Below are positions 17,628 to 26,124 of a DNA stretch of 64,000 nucleotides, piece after piece. The translations under genes were made by a program, and so were the position numbers. The stretch comes from CAZQIC01 sp964593555 (GTDB taxonomy: Bacteria > Bacteroidota > Bacteroidia > JAFLBG01): positions 4,645 through 68,644 of the forward strand of contig CAZQIC010000009.1 in assembly GCA_964593555.1 (NCBI GenBank), read 5' to 3'. Position 1 is the first letter of the stretch; each line of letters opens with the position of its first letter. The notes beneath the pieces are model-generated. The model was not told where the DNA came from. It searched no databases and saw nothing but the letters and a program-made list of their open reading frames with translations.

Positions 17628-20249
17628 ATGGTTACAAAACGAATAATATTTATTTTATTATTTCTACTCAGTAAGCTCCTTTCCACAGCACAACCCAACC
17701 AATGGACATGGATGAAAGGTGATAATACGCCAAATCAACCAGCTAATTATGGGACTAAGGGTGTTCCGAATGCTGCCAATAAACCCCATGGCGCATACGA
17801 GTCAGCACAGTGGGCAGATAAGCATGGAAATCTATGGCTTTTTTGCGGAGGCAATGGATTTTATAATACGTTATGGAGATATGAGCCGACAACAAATAAT
17901 TGGACATGGATGAATGGTGATACACTGCCAATTCAACACGGAATATACGGTACAAAAGGTGTGGCTTCGGCACTTAATTCACCGGGTGGAAGGATGGCAG
18001 GTATTGCTACTTGGACCGATACCACAGGATATTTATGGCTCTTTGGCGGGTTGGGAATGGATGAGGCAAGCCTAATGGCATCTAATTTAAATGATCTTTG
18101 GAGATATGACCCAAACCCCTTAAGTCCAACGTTTAACCAATGGACATGGATGAGTGGAACAAAAATAATTGATCAGAAAGGGCACTATGGAACAAAAGGA
18201 ATTCCGGGAATAAATAATTATCCGGGCGGAAGAATGAAAACATCCTGCACATGGGTAGATAAAGGCGGGGATTTATGGCTTTTCGGAGGAACAGGAAAAG
18301 ATTCAGTTAATAACGGTCAATTTACTCCGATGGGATATTTAAATGATCTTTGGAGATATAATATTAGCACCAATACATGGACATGGGAAAACGGAGATCC
18401 GCTTATTAATCAGAATGGAATTTATCTAACAATGGGTACATCCAATCCGAATTGCAAACCAGGAGGAAGAGTAATTTACACCAGCTGGACAGATATAAAC
18501 GGAAATTTCTGGTTGTACGGAGGCACCGGCCTCGATGGAGTATCTGGTACACCGGCAGATCTGAATGATATGTGGAAATATGATATGGATCCACTAAGCC
18601 CTGCATTTAATGAATGGACATGGGTTTCGGGCAGTTCTACCATTTCCGGACAGGCACCAATATCATATGGAGCTAAATGTGTCTCATCTGTAAACAATAA
18701 TCCGGGAACAAGATCCAATACAAGAGCCAGGTGGACGGATGTCTGTGGAAACTTTTGGATGTTCAGTGGTAACTCGGGTTTAACAAATGATCTTTGGAAA
18801 TATAAGCCCGGTTCAGGGATATGGACCTGGGTGAGTGGAGATAACACATCTAACACTCCGGGAGTATATGGTATTCAAGGTGTCTCATCTCCCTTAAACA
18901 AACCTTGCGCAAAAAATGGTTCTGTAGGATGGATAACCAATAGTGGGTTTTGGATTTTTGGCGGACAGAATAACGCCTTAAGCTTTACTGATGAAATGAA
19001 TGACCTTTGGAAATATGTTCCGGATTCTGTTTCGGCAAATTTTACAAGCAATGTTTCCTCCGGCTGCGCGCCACTTATTGTAAATTTTAACAACGCAAGC
19101 ACCGGAAACTGCAATGAAATAAAATCCTTTGAATGGAATTTCGGTGACCCAACATCAGGAGTAAACAATACCTCATCAAACATTAATCCTTCTCATATAT
19201 TTATACCAGGCAATACAACATTCACAGTTTCACTTATGGTAGAAAGCTGCACCGGAGCCATCGACACTTCTAAGAAAACAATTATTACTAACAGTGTTTT
19301 AGCTTTAACGATTACACCTACAACATCCCTTTCAATTTGTAATGGAGACAGCGTAACCGTTAGTGTAAACGGAGGAACAAATTATACCTGGAATCCATCA
19401 GGAGGAATAAATTCATCAACAGGATCGATGATCATTGCAAAGCCTACATCTTTTTCAACTTACACTTTAACAGGATCCAATGGCAGCGGCTGCAGTGCAG
19501 CACAGGTAATTACATTTTCGGTCACAAATTATCCATTGATAAATGTAAGTAATGATACAAGTATTTGTTATGGAGAACATATTACACTAACTGCATCCGG
19601 AGGAAACACCTATGTGTGGAACACCGGAACATCAGCCGCATCAACACTTGTTAATCCCACAGTATTAACATCATATATAATTTCCGTTTACAATGGAGCT
19701 TGCATGAGCACGGACAGCATCCATGTGAATGTACTTCAGCTGCCATTTGCAAATGCCGGAACGGACACAACAATTAAACAAGGCGAAACAGTTACTCTTT
19801 CTGCAAATGGTAATGGAACCTATTTGTGGAGACCATCTACAGGATTAAGTTGCATTACATGTTCAAATCCTATTGCAACACCCCAGGTTCCAACCGAGTA
19901 TATATTAATAGTAACCAATGCGAACGGATGCACTTACTCGGACACAATGTACATTAATGTAGAACAAAACAATTGCAAAGATTTTTTCATCCCCAATGTG
20001 TTTTCACCAAATAACGACGGACAAAATGACTACGAATGTGTTATGGGAGCTTGCGTAAAAGCTGCATACATTATCATTTATGATCGCTGGGGTACAAAGA
20101 TCTTTGAAACAACAGATCACATTCAATGCTGGGATGGAAAATACAAAGGAAAAGAAATGGATTCAGGAGTATATCTCTATAATGCAAACATCACTTTTAT
20201 ATCAGGCGAAACTATAAATCAAAAAGGAAACCTTACACTGATCAGGTAA
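17628..20249 (+). CDS. T9SS-secreted protein: kelch-like propeller, PKD domain and gliding-motility C-terminal domain
   Basis: 873 residues from the ATG at 17628; a GTG nine codons earlier is less likely because the signal peptide begins MVTKRIIFILLFLLSKLL. Residues about 24-450 hold six kelch-like repeats, each with WTWMxGD, YGTKGV and GNLWLFGG, near residues 24, 90, 171, 250, 329 and 398. A PKD domain follows (CAPLIVNFNNASTGN, SFEWNFGDP) at about 475-550, then two or three Ig-like modules. The last 90 residues (FIPNVFSPNNDGQND, YDRWGTKIFET, GVYLYNA) are the type B T9SS sorting domain (TIGR04131/CHU_C), cut off on export. It is a surface or secreted protein of unknown ligand. Confidence 0.9.
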   Translation: MVTKRIIFILLFLLSKLLSTAQPNQWTWMKGDNTPNQPANYGTKGVPNAANKPHGAYESAQWADKHGNLWLFCGGNGFYNTLWRYEPTTNNWTWMNGDTLPIQHGIYGTKGVASALNSPGGRMAGIATWTDTTGYLWLFGGLGMDEASLMASNLNDLWRYDPNPLSPTFNQWTWMSGTKIIDQKGHYGTKGIPGINNYPGGRMKTSCTWVDKGGDLWLFGGTGKDSVNNGQFTPMGYLNDLWRYNISTNTWTWENGDPLINQNGIYLTMGTSNPNCKPGGRVIYTSWTDINGNFWLYGGTGLDGVSGTPADLNDMWKYDMDPLSPAFNEWTWVSGSSTISGQAPISYGAKCVSSVNNNPGTRSNTRARWTDVCGNFWMFSGNSGLTNDLWKYKPGSGIWTWVSGDNTSNTPGVYGIQGVSSPLNKPCAKNGSVGWITNSGFWIFGGQNNALSFTDEMNDLWKYVPDSVSANFTSNVSSGCAPLIVNFNNASTGNCNEIKSFEWNFGDPTSGVNNTSSNINPSHIFIPGNTTFTVSLMVESCTGAIDTSKKTIITNSVLALTITPTTSLSICNGDSVTVSVNGGTNYTWNPSGGINSSTGSMIIAKPTSFSTYTLTGSNGSGCSAAQVITFSVTNYPLINVSNDTSICYGEHITLTASGGNTYVWNTGTSAASTLVNPTVLTSYIISVYNGACMSTDSIHVNVLQLPFANAGTDTTIKQGETVTLSANGNGTYLWRPSTGLSCITCSNPIATPQVPTEYILIVTNANGCTYSDTMYINVEQNNCKDFFIPNVFSPNNDGQNDYECVMGACVKAAYIIIYDRWGTKIFETTDHIQCWDGKYKGKEMDSGVYLYNANITFISGETINQKGNLTLIR

Positions 20250-20251
20250 TA

Positions 20252-21583
20252 TTAATATGTGCCACGGGAAGAATTTACTCGCTTCACCCCCACTAATCTA
20301 TCGTAATAAGTTCCCTGCATACGATGATAAACATAAATAGAATAATCATTCTCTGTTTCAACATGAGAGCCTTCGGTGTAAGTAACATCAGGAATATTTT
20401 CCCCATCACGTATAAAAACGTATTGATAATTGTAATAACCCTGCTTCAGATATAATTTTCCTTCATAACCTCCGCGTGCAACATTGTATGTCAGCATATT
20501 TTCCTTAATACAATGCCAATCAGTTAACCCGCCAAAAATATAGAAATTGCCATCCACTTCAAGCGGAGTGTATGGAAGAAAAAAATGAACGTATGTATAA
20601 TCAGCTTCGATATCGCTGTTATGATTTCCTTCAACTTTCACCGTATACTTTCCGTTTATATCAGTTGCAGTTGAATAATATTTTTTAAAACTTGTTTTTT
20701 CGTCCGGCAACAAATCAATGTGATTTACATTTAAAGAGTCGTGTCCGAATGATTTTATCCTATCACTTCGGTAGCGAAGATTTTTAATATCGAAATGCCT
20801 AAATTCATTACCTCCCGGAAATACATTTACATCATTATAATCATAAACTAATTCTTTATCCTTCACAAACAAAGGTTTTATATTTGGCGAAGCATTATCC
20901 CAGCGATCATTCTGCATTATAAAAACTTTGAGATCGGCATATGGATTAGTAATATTATAAGAAGAATGGAAAATTGTAAAATCTACCTCCTGTTTATAAT
21001 TCCTTTCGCTAACAATTGTTGCAGCATTTAATACAGGCACAACAGTAACCATATCCTCGAACAACATAAACCGTCTTGTTAGCACTAATTTTTCTGGATC
21101 ACCATCCATGTAAACTTTTATAATGTAATTACCCGACTTAATGAGATTAAGATTTGAATTGGGGAACACAACAAAATAATTTATGTAGGACCTGTAAGTA
21201 TTAAATGAATATTGGAAATCGCTTATATTATTTTCAAAAAAACCATCGATGTATTCGTTCTGCATAATATCAGTGGGCTGCCAACTAGCATCACAATGAA
21301 CAACAGTATAATTGTATGTTTTTAGTTTTGTATCAAGATCATCAAAAGATAATCTTAATTTTTGATCGGAAGCAAAACGTATCAATGGCGGTGAAAGCTC
21401 CCAACTTTCCTCTGAGAGCCTTACCGTTTTAATATTTTTCATATAAGTATAATCCTCGTAACGCAAAAAGTTGGAATTGTAATAATCATCCTGATTATCG
21501 TCAGCACCTGATTTTTGTGCCAATGAGATCAAAGAAGACACAAGAATAAATATTGAAAGTATATATTTCATTTTTTCAAACAC
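20252..21583 (-). CDS. Type IX secretion system plug protein (DUF5103)
   Basis: 443 residues. The signal peptide MKYILSIFILVSSLISLAQ starts at the second Met (21571), which may be the true start. The body shows the T9SS_plug/DUF5103 pattern: an N-terminal beta domain (LSEESWELSPPLIRF, LRLSFDDLDTKLKTYNYTVV, CDASWQPTDIMQNEYIDGF), a middle domain (RRFMLFEDMVTVVPVLNAAT) and a C-terminal module (YIFGGLTDWHC, GYYNYQYVFIRDG). In Flavobacterium, the plug protein occludes the SprA translocon pore from the periplasmic side. It ends 2 bp from the stop of the convergent T9SS cargo gene, a suggestive but possibly chance pairing. Confidence 0.88.
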   Translation of the reverse strand: MFEKMKYILSIFILVSSLISLAQKSGADDNQDDYYNSNFLRYEDYTYMKNIKTVRLSEESWELSPPLIRFASDQKLRLSFDDLDTKLKTYNYTVVHCDASWQPTDIMQNEYIDGFFENNISDFQYSFNTYRSYINYFVVFPNSNLNLIKSGNYIIKVYMDGDPEKLVLTRRFMLFEDMVTVVPVLNAATIVSERNYKQEVDFTIFHSSYNITNPYADLKVFIMQNDRWDNASPNIKPLFVKDKELVYDYNDVNVFPGGNEFRHFDIKNLRYRSDRIKSFGHDSLNVNHIDLLPDEKTSFKKYYSTATDINGKYTVKVEGNHNSDIEADYTYVHFFLPYTPLEVDGNFYIFGGLTDWHCIKENMLTYNVARGGYEGKLYLKQGYYNYQYVFIRDGENIPDVTYTEGSHVETENDYSIYVYHRMQGTYYDRLVGVKRVNSSRGTY

Positions 21584-21614
21584 TCCGTACTTTTATTACA
21601 AATATCACTCCAGG

Positions 21615-21656
21615 TCCTCGATAAGTTCAGACTGTAACCACCAGAACTACTCGAAC
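21615..21656. repeat. Degenerate copy of the dispersed palindromic repeat
   Basis: CTCGATAAGTTCAGACTG and CAGAACTACTCGAAC face each other in the gap between the plug protein and mazG. It resembles the inverted pair at 9264-9316 but has lost several paired bases. Confidence 0.4.
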
Positions 21657-21784
21657 TAATAATATGATTTATTACAAATCAAAGTTAATGTATAGTTCAT
21701 TATCTTTATAAGTATAAATGGTTATTCAATAGACGGATAAACCTGAAATAGTAGCGCATATTCGACATTTTCAATTGCATAAGA

Positions 21785-22567
21785 ATGAAAAATACTGATA
21801 TAGAAATAAAGAAACAGGCTTTTGAGCGCTTGCTTACCATCATGGACGAGTTAAGGGAAAAGTGCCCATGGGACAAAAAACAAACCATCGAAAGCATCAG
21901 AACCCTTACCATTGAAGAAACTTATGAACTATCCGATTCTATCCTTGAAAAGGATATGGACAAAATTAAAAAAGAATTGGGTGATATATTATTACACATT
22001 GTATTTTACGCGAGAATTGGCTCTGAAACAAACGACTTTGATATAGTGGATGTAATTAACAGCCTTTGCGAGAAACTCATTCATCGTCACCCGCATATTT
22101 ATGGAGATGTAAAAGTTGAGAATGAAGAACAGGTAAAAGAAAATTGGGAGAAATTAAAATTAAAAGAAGGCAACACCTCTGTGTTAGGCGGTGTGCCTGT
22201 TTCATTGCCTGCATTGGTAAAAGCATGGAGAATACAGGAAAAAGCAAGAGCAGTTGGATTTGATTGGGAAAAATCCGAACAGGTTTGGGAAAAAGTGCAG
22301 GAAGAAATAAATGAATTAAAAGTTGAAGTGGAGTCGAATGCCTCAAAAGAAAAAATTGAAAGTGAGTTCGGCGATGTACTTTTTTCATTAATAAACTACG
22401 CACGATTCATTGATGTTAACCCTGAAGATGCACTGGAGAGAACAAATAAAAAATTCATTAAAAGATTTCAATACCTGGAAAGCGAAAGCAATAAAATGGG
22501 AAAACCACTAAAAGACATGACGCTTGCCGAAATGGATGTTTATTGGAACAAAGCTAAAGAACTATAG
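21785..22567 (+). CDS. mazG: MazG nucleoside triphosphate pyrophosphohydrolase
   Basis: 260 residues with two MazG domains. The first, about residues 10-105, has LREKCPWDKKQT, LTIEETYELSDSI and LGDILLHIVFYARIG with the EExxE...ExxD Mg site. The second, about 150-250, has EINELKVEVES and EFGDVLFSLINYARF. It hydrolyses (d)NTPs to NMP and pyrophosphate and removes damaged nucleotides; in E. coli it also lowers ppGpp. The length matches the E. coli-type two-domain enzyme. Confidence 0.95.
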   Translation: MKNTDIEIKKQAFERLLTIMDELREKCPWDKKQTIESIRTLTIEETYELSDSILEKDMDKIKKELGDILLHIVFYARIGSETNDFDIVDVINSLCEKLIHRHPHIYGDVKVENEEQVKENWEKLKLKEGNTSVLGGVPVSLPALVKAWRIQEKARAVGFDWEKSEQVWEKVQEEINELKVEVESNASKEKIESEFGDVLFSLINYARFIDVNPEDALERTNKKFIKRFQYLESESNKMGKPLKDMTLAEMDVYWNKAKEL

Positions 22568-22659
22568 AATATACATCAAAGCACCCTTCAAGAACCTCAG
22601 GTAAGGATACCGTTCGCTGAGGCTCACGAAAAAGCAATAAATAAGTACATAATTATTAC

Positions 22660-23403
22660 ATGGACAATACCCCATCATCCAAATGGTTTAAAGACTGGTT
22701 TAACTCGCCCTATTATCATACGCTTTACAAAAACAGGGACGAAAAAGAAGCAGAACTTTTTATTGATAACCTATTAAACCATCTTCAGCTTCCTGCCAAC
22801 GCGGTGATAGAAGATGTTTGCTGTGGCAAAGGAAGACATGCCATTTACCTTAATAAAAAAGGATTTCAAGTTACAGGGATTGATCTTTCTGAACGATCGA
22901 TTGAATATGCAACGCAGTTTGAGAACAGCACATTGTCGTTTTTTGTACATGATATGCGAAAATTATTCCGGACCAATTATTTTGATGCCGCTTTTAACTT
23001 ATTTACTTCATTCGGTTATTTCGAGAATAAAAAGGAGGAGATCCAAACATTAGTTGCTATCGGAAAAGGACTGAAAAAAAACGGAATATTGGTAATTGAC
23101 TATTTTAATTCAAATAAAATATTACCTCATTTACCAATGAAGGAAAGCAAATCAATTGACGGGATTAAATTCAACATCGATAAAAAATTAGACGGAGAAT
23201 TTATAACAAAGTGCATTGAAGTGGAAGAGAATAACAAAAAGCATTATTTTGCCGAAAAGGTTCGCTTACTAGGTCTGCCTGATTTTGAATATTTATTTGA
23301 CAAAGCAGGTTTCAAACTAATAAGTACATTTGGGGATTATAATTTATCAGCATTCGATAAACAAAACTCTGAAAGGTTAATTGTAATAGGAGTAAAAAAA
23401 TGA
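22660..23403 (+). CDS. Class I SAM-dependent methyltransferase
   Basis: 247 residues. AdoMet-binding motif I is VIEDVCCGKGRHAIYLNKKG and the acidic residue of motif II is in VTGIDLSERSIEYA. Motif IV/post-I elements are FDAAFNLFTSFGYFENK and ILVIDYFN. The N terminus (WFKDWFNSPYYHTLYKNRDE) is a typical start for this Bacteroidetes methyltransferase subgroup. The substrate is unknown, probably a small molecule. It overlaps the ZIP transporter start by 4 bp (ATGA), so the two are coupled. Confidence 0.85.
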   Translation: MDNTPSSKWFKDWFNSPYYHTLYKNRDEKEAELFIDNLLNHLQLPANAVIEDVCCGKGRHAIYLNKKGFQVTGIDLSERSIEYATQFENSTLSFFVHDMRKLFRTNYFDAAFNLFTSFGYFENKKEEIQTLVAIGKGLKKNGILVIDYFNSNKILPHLPMKESKSIDGIKFNIDKKLDGEFITKCIEVEENNKKHYFAEKVRLLGLPDFEYLFDKAGFKLISTFGDYNLSAFDKQNSERLIVIGVKK

Positions 23404-24143
23404 TGGCTTTGGAAATATATCTATACGTATTTTTTTCCGTTATTATAAGCGGATTAAGTGTATTGCTTATAAAAATAAATACTAAAACACTTAAGCTTAT
23501 ACTCTCTTTCAGTGGGGCATTTTTATTTGCCATTAGTGTATTACATCTTATTCCCGAAATATATGAAACAGAAACCTCCAATGCGGGTGTTTATATACTG
23601 ATTGGTTTTTTTGCACAGATATTGATGGAGTTTTTCTCTGAGGGAATTGAACATGGACATATTCATGTACATAATGATCATCACCACCACAATGCATTTC
23701 CATTGTCGATAATGATCGCATTGTCAGTACACTCATTTATTGAAGGAATGCCATTGGCGGGTAACATATTTGACCCTGTATCAACTGATGCATATCATTA
23801 CATGGGAAATTCGTTACTAACAGGAATTATACTTCATAATATTCCAATTGCCATCGCATTAATGAGTATGCTTATACAATCGGGTTTAACAAAAACGAGA
23901 GCAGTACTTTGGCTATTGTTTTTTGCATTGATGACGCCACTCGGAACTTTTACGTCGTATTTAATTAGTTCTGAAATTCCTTCGATGTCTATTTATTTCA
24001 GCAGAATAATGGCTGTAGTAGTTGGAATATTTTTACATATCTCCACCACCATTTTATTTGAATCCAGCGAAAACCACCGTTTTAACCTCATCAAGTTTAT
24101 CACCATTCTCATTGGTGCTTCGGTGGCGTTTATGATAAGCTAA
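23400..24143 (+). CDS. ZIP-family divalent metal transporter
   Basis: 247 residues, about eight membrane segments. The cytoplasmic loop carries a His cluster (HGHIHVHNDHHHH) at about residues 84-96. The TM4 motif HSFIEGMPLAGN and TM5 motif HNIPIAIAL, which form the metal site of ZIP proteins, are intact. Members move Zn2+ or Fe2+ into the cytoplasm. Translationally coupled to the methyltransferase before it. Confidence 0.9.
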   Translation: MMALEIYLYVFFSVIISGLSVLLIKINTKTLKLILSFSGAFLFAISVLHLIPEIYETETSNAGVYILIGFFAQILMEFFSEGIEHGHIHVHNDHHHHNAFPLSIMIALSVHSFIEGMPLAGNIFDPVSTDAYHYMGNSLLTGIILHNIPIAIALMSMLIQSGLTKTRAVLWLLFFALMTPLGTFTSYLISSEIPSMSIYFSRIMAVVVGIFLHISTTILFESSENHRFNLIKFITILIGASVAFMIS

Positions 24144-24149
24144 GCGGTT

Positions 24150-24428
24150 TTATTCTTTTGATATTGAAACTTCCATTCCCTTCAAATCCAACTCTTTAAC
24201 TTTTTCCCTATCATTCATCGAAATAAGTAAACTAAAATCAGAAGTTTTTCGACTAATACTATTAGACATTCCCACTCCAATAATTTTCAACTTTAACACC
24301 TCCTCCAATTTCGTAAGATGAATAAAATTTCCACTTGAAATTGTCCCATCCAAAATTATACCAACAAGTACATAGCCTCTATTAGTTAAATTAAAAGTAT
24401 CGGTTATCTGAAATTTAGCGATAATCAT
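24150..24428 (-). CDS. Stand-alone EF-Tu domain-2-like small protein
   Basis: 92 residues. The pattern AKFQITDTFNLTNRGYVLVG, then ILDGTISSGNFIHL and KIIGVGMSN, follows the beta-barrel of translation-factor domain 2 (FxIxDxFxLxGRGxVxxGxIxxGxIxxGD). No GTPase domain is attached, so it cannot be a factor itself. Such one-barrel proteins exist in Bacteroidota, and their role is unknown. Its start is 1 bp from the stop of the DUF3307 gene upstream, and they form a two-gene unit. Confidence 0.6.
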   Translation of the reverse strand: MIIAKFQITDTFNLTNRGYVLVGIILDGTISSGNFIHLTKLEEVLKLKIIGVGMSNSISRKTSDFSLLISMNDREKVKELDLKGMEVSISKE

Positions 24429-24429
24429 T

Positions 24430-24801
24430 TTAATTATTATACAACCAAAACACCATCCCTAATATTACCACTTGGTGCAAAAACTGATCAAAACCAAAGA
24501 GCCACCAGAAATAGGGATTGGAAGTATTTTCTAATTTCGGGAACCAGCCATTCATGCGGCCTTTCCATACGTCAATGCAAAAATGAGCTGTGATTTGAAA
24601 TGCCATTAACATTCCTGCCTTTTCTAAATCTGTAAAGAACAACAACACTACAAACATTAATGCCCCATGCACACAAGCATGTACAAGTATTGGAAATAAT
24701 GATTTGCCTCTTTGCTTAGCCGCCAGCATCCAGGGATTAGAAAGCTGGGTAAAATCGGCCATCCAATGGCATACCATTAACAGTGATATTAATTTAATCA
24801 T
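24430..24801 (-). CDS. DUF3307 membrane protein
   Basis: 123 residues, four hydrophobic segments. The DUF3307 pattern is seen in VCHWMADFTQLSNPWMLAAK, the HACVHGALMF helix, TAHFCIDVWKGRM and the C-terminal DQFLHQVVILGMVFWLY. The conserved His and Asp residues in membrane segments look like a possible metal or catalytic site. The family function is not known. It is upstream of, and nearly abutting, the EF-Tu-like gene. Confidence 0.8.
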   Translation of the reverse strand: MIKLISLLMVCHWMADFTQLSNPWMLAAKQRGKSLFPILVHACVHGALMFVVLLFFTDLEKAGMLMAFQITAHFCIDVWKGRMNGWFPKLENTSNPYFWWLFGFDQFLHQVVILGMVFWLYNN

Positions 24802-24896
24802 GGTATCAAATTACTAATTTGTTACAAACTATAGCATATTTTATAAACAATAACGTCTGACATATAGGATATACAAGGGCTTTCAGCTTTTTTTTG

Positions 24897-24904
24897 TAAA
24901 TTTG
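24897..24904 (+). promoter_or_regulatory. Possible -7 element of the peroxiredoxin gene
   Basis: TAAATTTG fits TAnnTTTG and lies 47 bp before the ATG at 24951. No clear TTG lies 19-21 bp upstream, so this promoter may depend on an activator or be misplaced. Confidence 0.4.
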
Positions 24905-24950
24905 TAGTGTAAATATTCATTGTTAAAATAACCTAAAAACCATAAAAAAA

Positions 24951-25583
24951 ATGTCAGTATTAGTTGGAAAAAAAGCTCCATCCTTTAAAGCAAAGGCCGT
25001 AGTTTTCGGAGAGCAGTTTGTAAACGATTTTTCGTTAGATCAGTTCGTTGGTAAAAAACATGTATTGTTTTTCTTTTACCCTAAAGATTTCACTTTTGTG
25101 TGTCCTACCGAACTTCATGCTTTCCAGGATAAATTAGCTGAATTCGAAAAAAGAAATGTTGCTGTTGTAGCTTGTTCTACAGATACAGAACAATCACACT
25201 GGGGCTGGTTACAAATGTCGAAAAAACAAGGCGGTATACAGGGAATTACATATCCTGTAGTTGCAGATACAACAAAAACTATCTCTGCTAATTACGGTGT
25301 ACTTTCTGGTGAGTATGATGTTAATGATAACGGCGAACTTATCGCGACAGGTGCTATGATCGCATACAGAGGACTTTTCCTGATTGATAAAAACGGAGTT
25401 GTTCGTCACCAGATCGTTAACGATTTTCCATTGGGAAGAAGCGTTGATGAGGCATTAAGAATGGTAGATGCATTACAATATTTTGAAGAGAATGGTGAAG
25501 TTTGTCCTGCGAACTGGCAAAAAGGTGATGAAGCAATAAAAGAATCACACGAGGGTATCGCGAACTACTTGTCAAAAAAATAA
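24951..25583 (+). CDS. Typical 2-Cys peroxiredoxin (AhpC/Prx1 type)
   Basis: 210 residues. The peroxidatic Cys51 is in KDFTFVCPTELHAF and the resolving Cys185 in GEVCPANWQKGDEA. The GG..GI motif (KKQGGIQGITYPVVAD) and the C-terminal extension with YLSKK are present, features of sensitive Prx1-class enzymes. It reduces hydrogen peroxide and organic peroxides in the cytoplasm with electrons from thioredoxin or AhpF; no ahpF is near. A leader with TAnnTTTG precedes it and a strong hairpin terminator follows. Confidence 0.95.
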   Translation: MSVLVGKKAPSFKAKAVVFGEQFVNDFSLDQFVGKKHVLFFFYPKDFTFVCPTELHAFQDKLAEFEKRNVAVVACSTDTEQSHWGWLQMSKKQGGIQGITYPVVADTTKTISANYGVLSGEYDVNDNGELIATGAMIAYRGLFLIDKNGVVRHQIVNDFPLGRSVDEALRMVDALQYFEENGEVCPANWQKGDEAIKESHEGIANYLSKK

Positions 25584-25641
25584 AAGCCTCACCTAACCTC
25601 TCCAAAGGAGAGGGACAAAAGGGAGTACAATAATTTATTAT

Positions 25642-25688
25642 TATAAAGGCGTCCTGAGCTAGTCTAAGGACGCCTTTATATTTTTTTC
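25642..25688. terminator. Bidirectional terminator between peroxiredoxin and GNAT genes
   Basis: TATAAAGGCGTCC (25642-25654) pairs with GGACGCCTTTATA (25668-25680), 13 bp with a 13-base loop, then a T-run on the plus strand (25681-25687). The A/T-rich flank (AATAATTTATTAT) also suits the minus strand. The GNAT stop codon (25676-25678) lies inside the right arm. Confidence 0.8.
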
Positions 25689-26107
25689 TCCATAAGGTAA
25701 TGCTGTATCTCATCCCACATTAAAAAAGATTTTTCTTTCACAACAAAACCATTGCGTTTATAAAAATTCACAGCAATATCTCTTGCTTGCAGAATGATAG
25801 AAGTGCAATTCCTTTTTTTAGCTACCTGTTCCAGATATCGTAATATTCTGTCGCCATATTTTTTCCCTCTCTCCTGCTCTGCCACTGCCATGTAACGCAT
25901 CTGTGCTTCATCGGGTTTATTTAAATGCAATCGTCCAACCGCAACAGGAATATTATCATCATCGATCAGCATGGCATGAATCGAAGAGTCTTCCAATTCA
26001 TCCTTTTCCGTTCCAACAGGTTTACCCCAAGGCTTCCTCAGGCATAGCCAACGCAAATGATAATATGATTCAAACTCCTGTTGTGTTTGAGGCTCGACAA
26101 TTCTCAT
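25676..26107 (-). CDS. GNAT-family N-acetyltransferase
   Basis: 143 residues. The acetyl-CoA site follows the GNAT pattern: MRYMAVAEQERGKKYGDRIL (motif A with the Q/RxxGxG/A-like turn) and NFYKRNGFVVKEKSFLMWD (motif B). The N-terminal strand YYHLRWLCLRKPWGKPVGTE is like that of ElaA/YjcF-type acetyltransferases. The substrate is unknown. Its stop codon is embedded in the shared terminator. Confidence 0.85.
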   Translation of the reverse strand: MRIVEPQTQQEFESYYHLRWLCLRKPWGKPVGTEKDELEDSSIHAMLIDDDNIPVAVGRLHLNKPDEAQMRYMAVAEQERGKKYGDRILRYLEQVAKKRNCTSIILQARDIAVNFYKRNGFVVKEKSFLMWDEIQHYLMEKKI

Positions 26108-26124
26108 AAAAAAACTGGTTAATA

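Noticed and set aside
22600..22640. Terminator or repeat copy between mazG and the methyltransferase
   Set aside because: CCTCAG/CTGAGG pairing and a CTGAGGCTCACG stretch are present, but the match to the repeat family is poor and no U-tract follows.
24150..24801. Toxin-antitoxin pair
   Set aside because: The two small adjacent genes read as a translation-barrel protein and DUF3307 membrane protein, neither matching toxin or antitoxin families.
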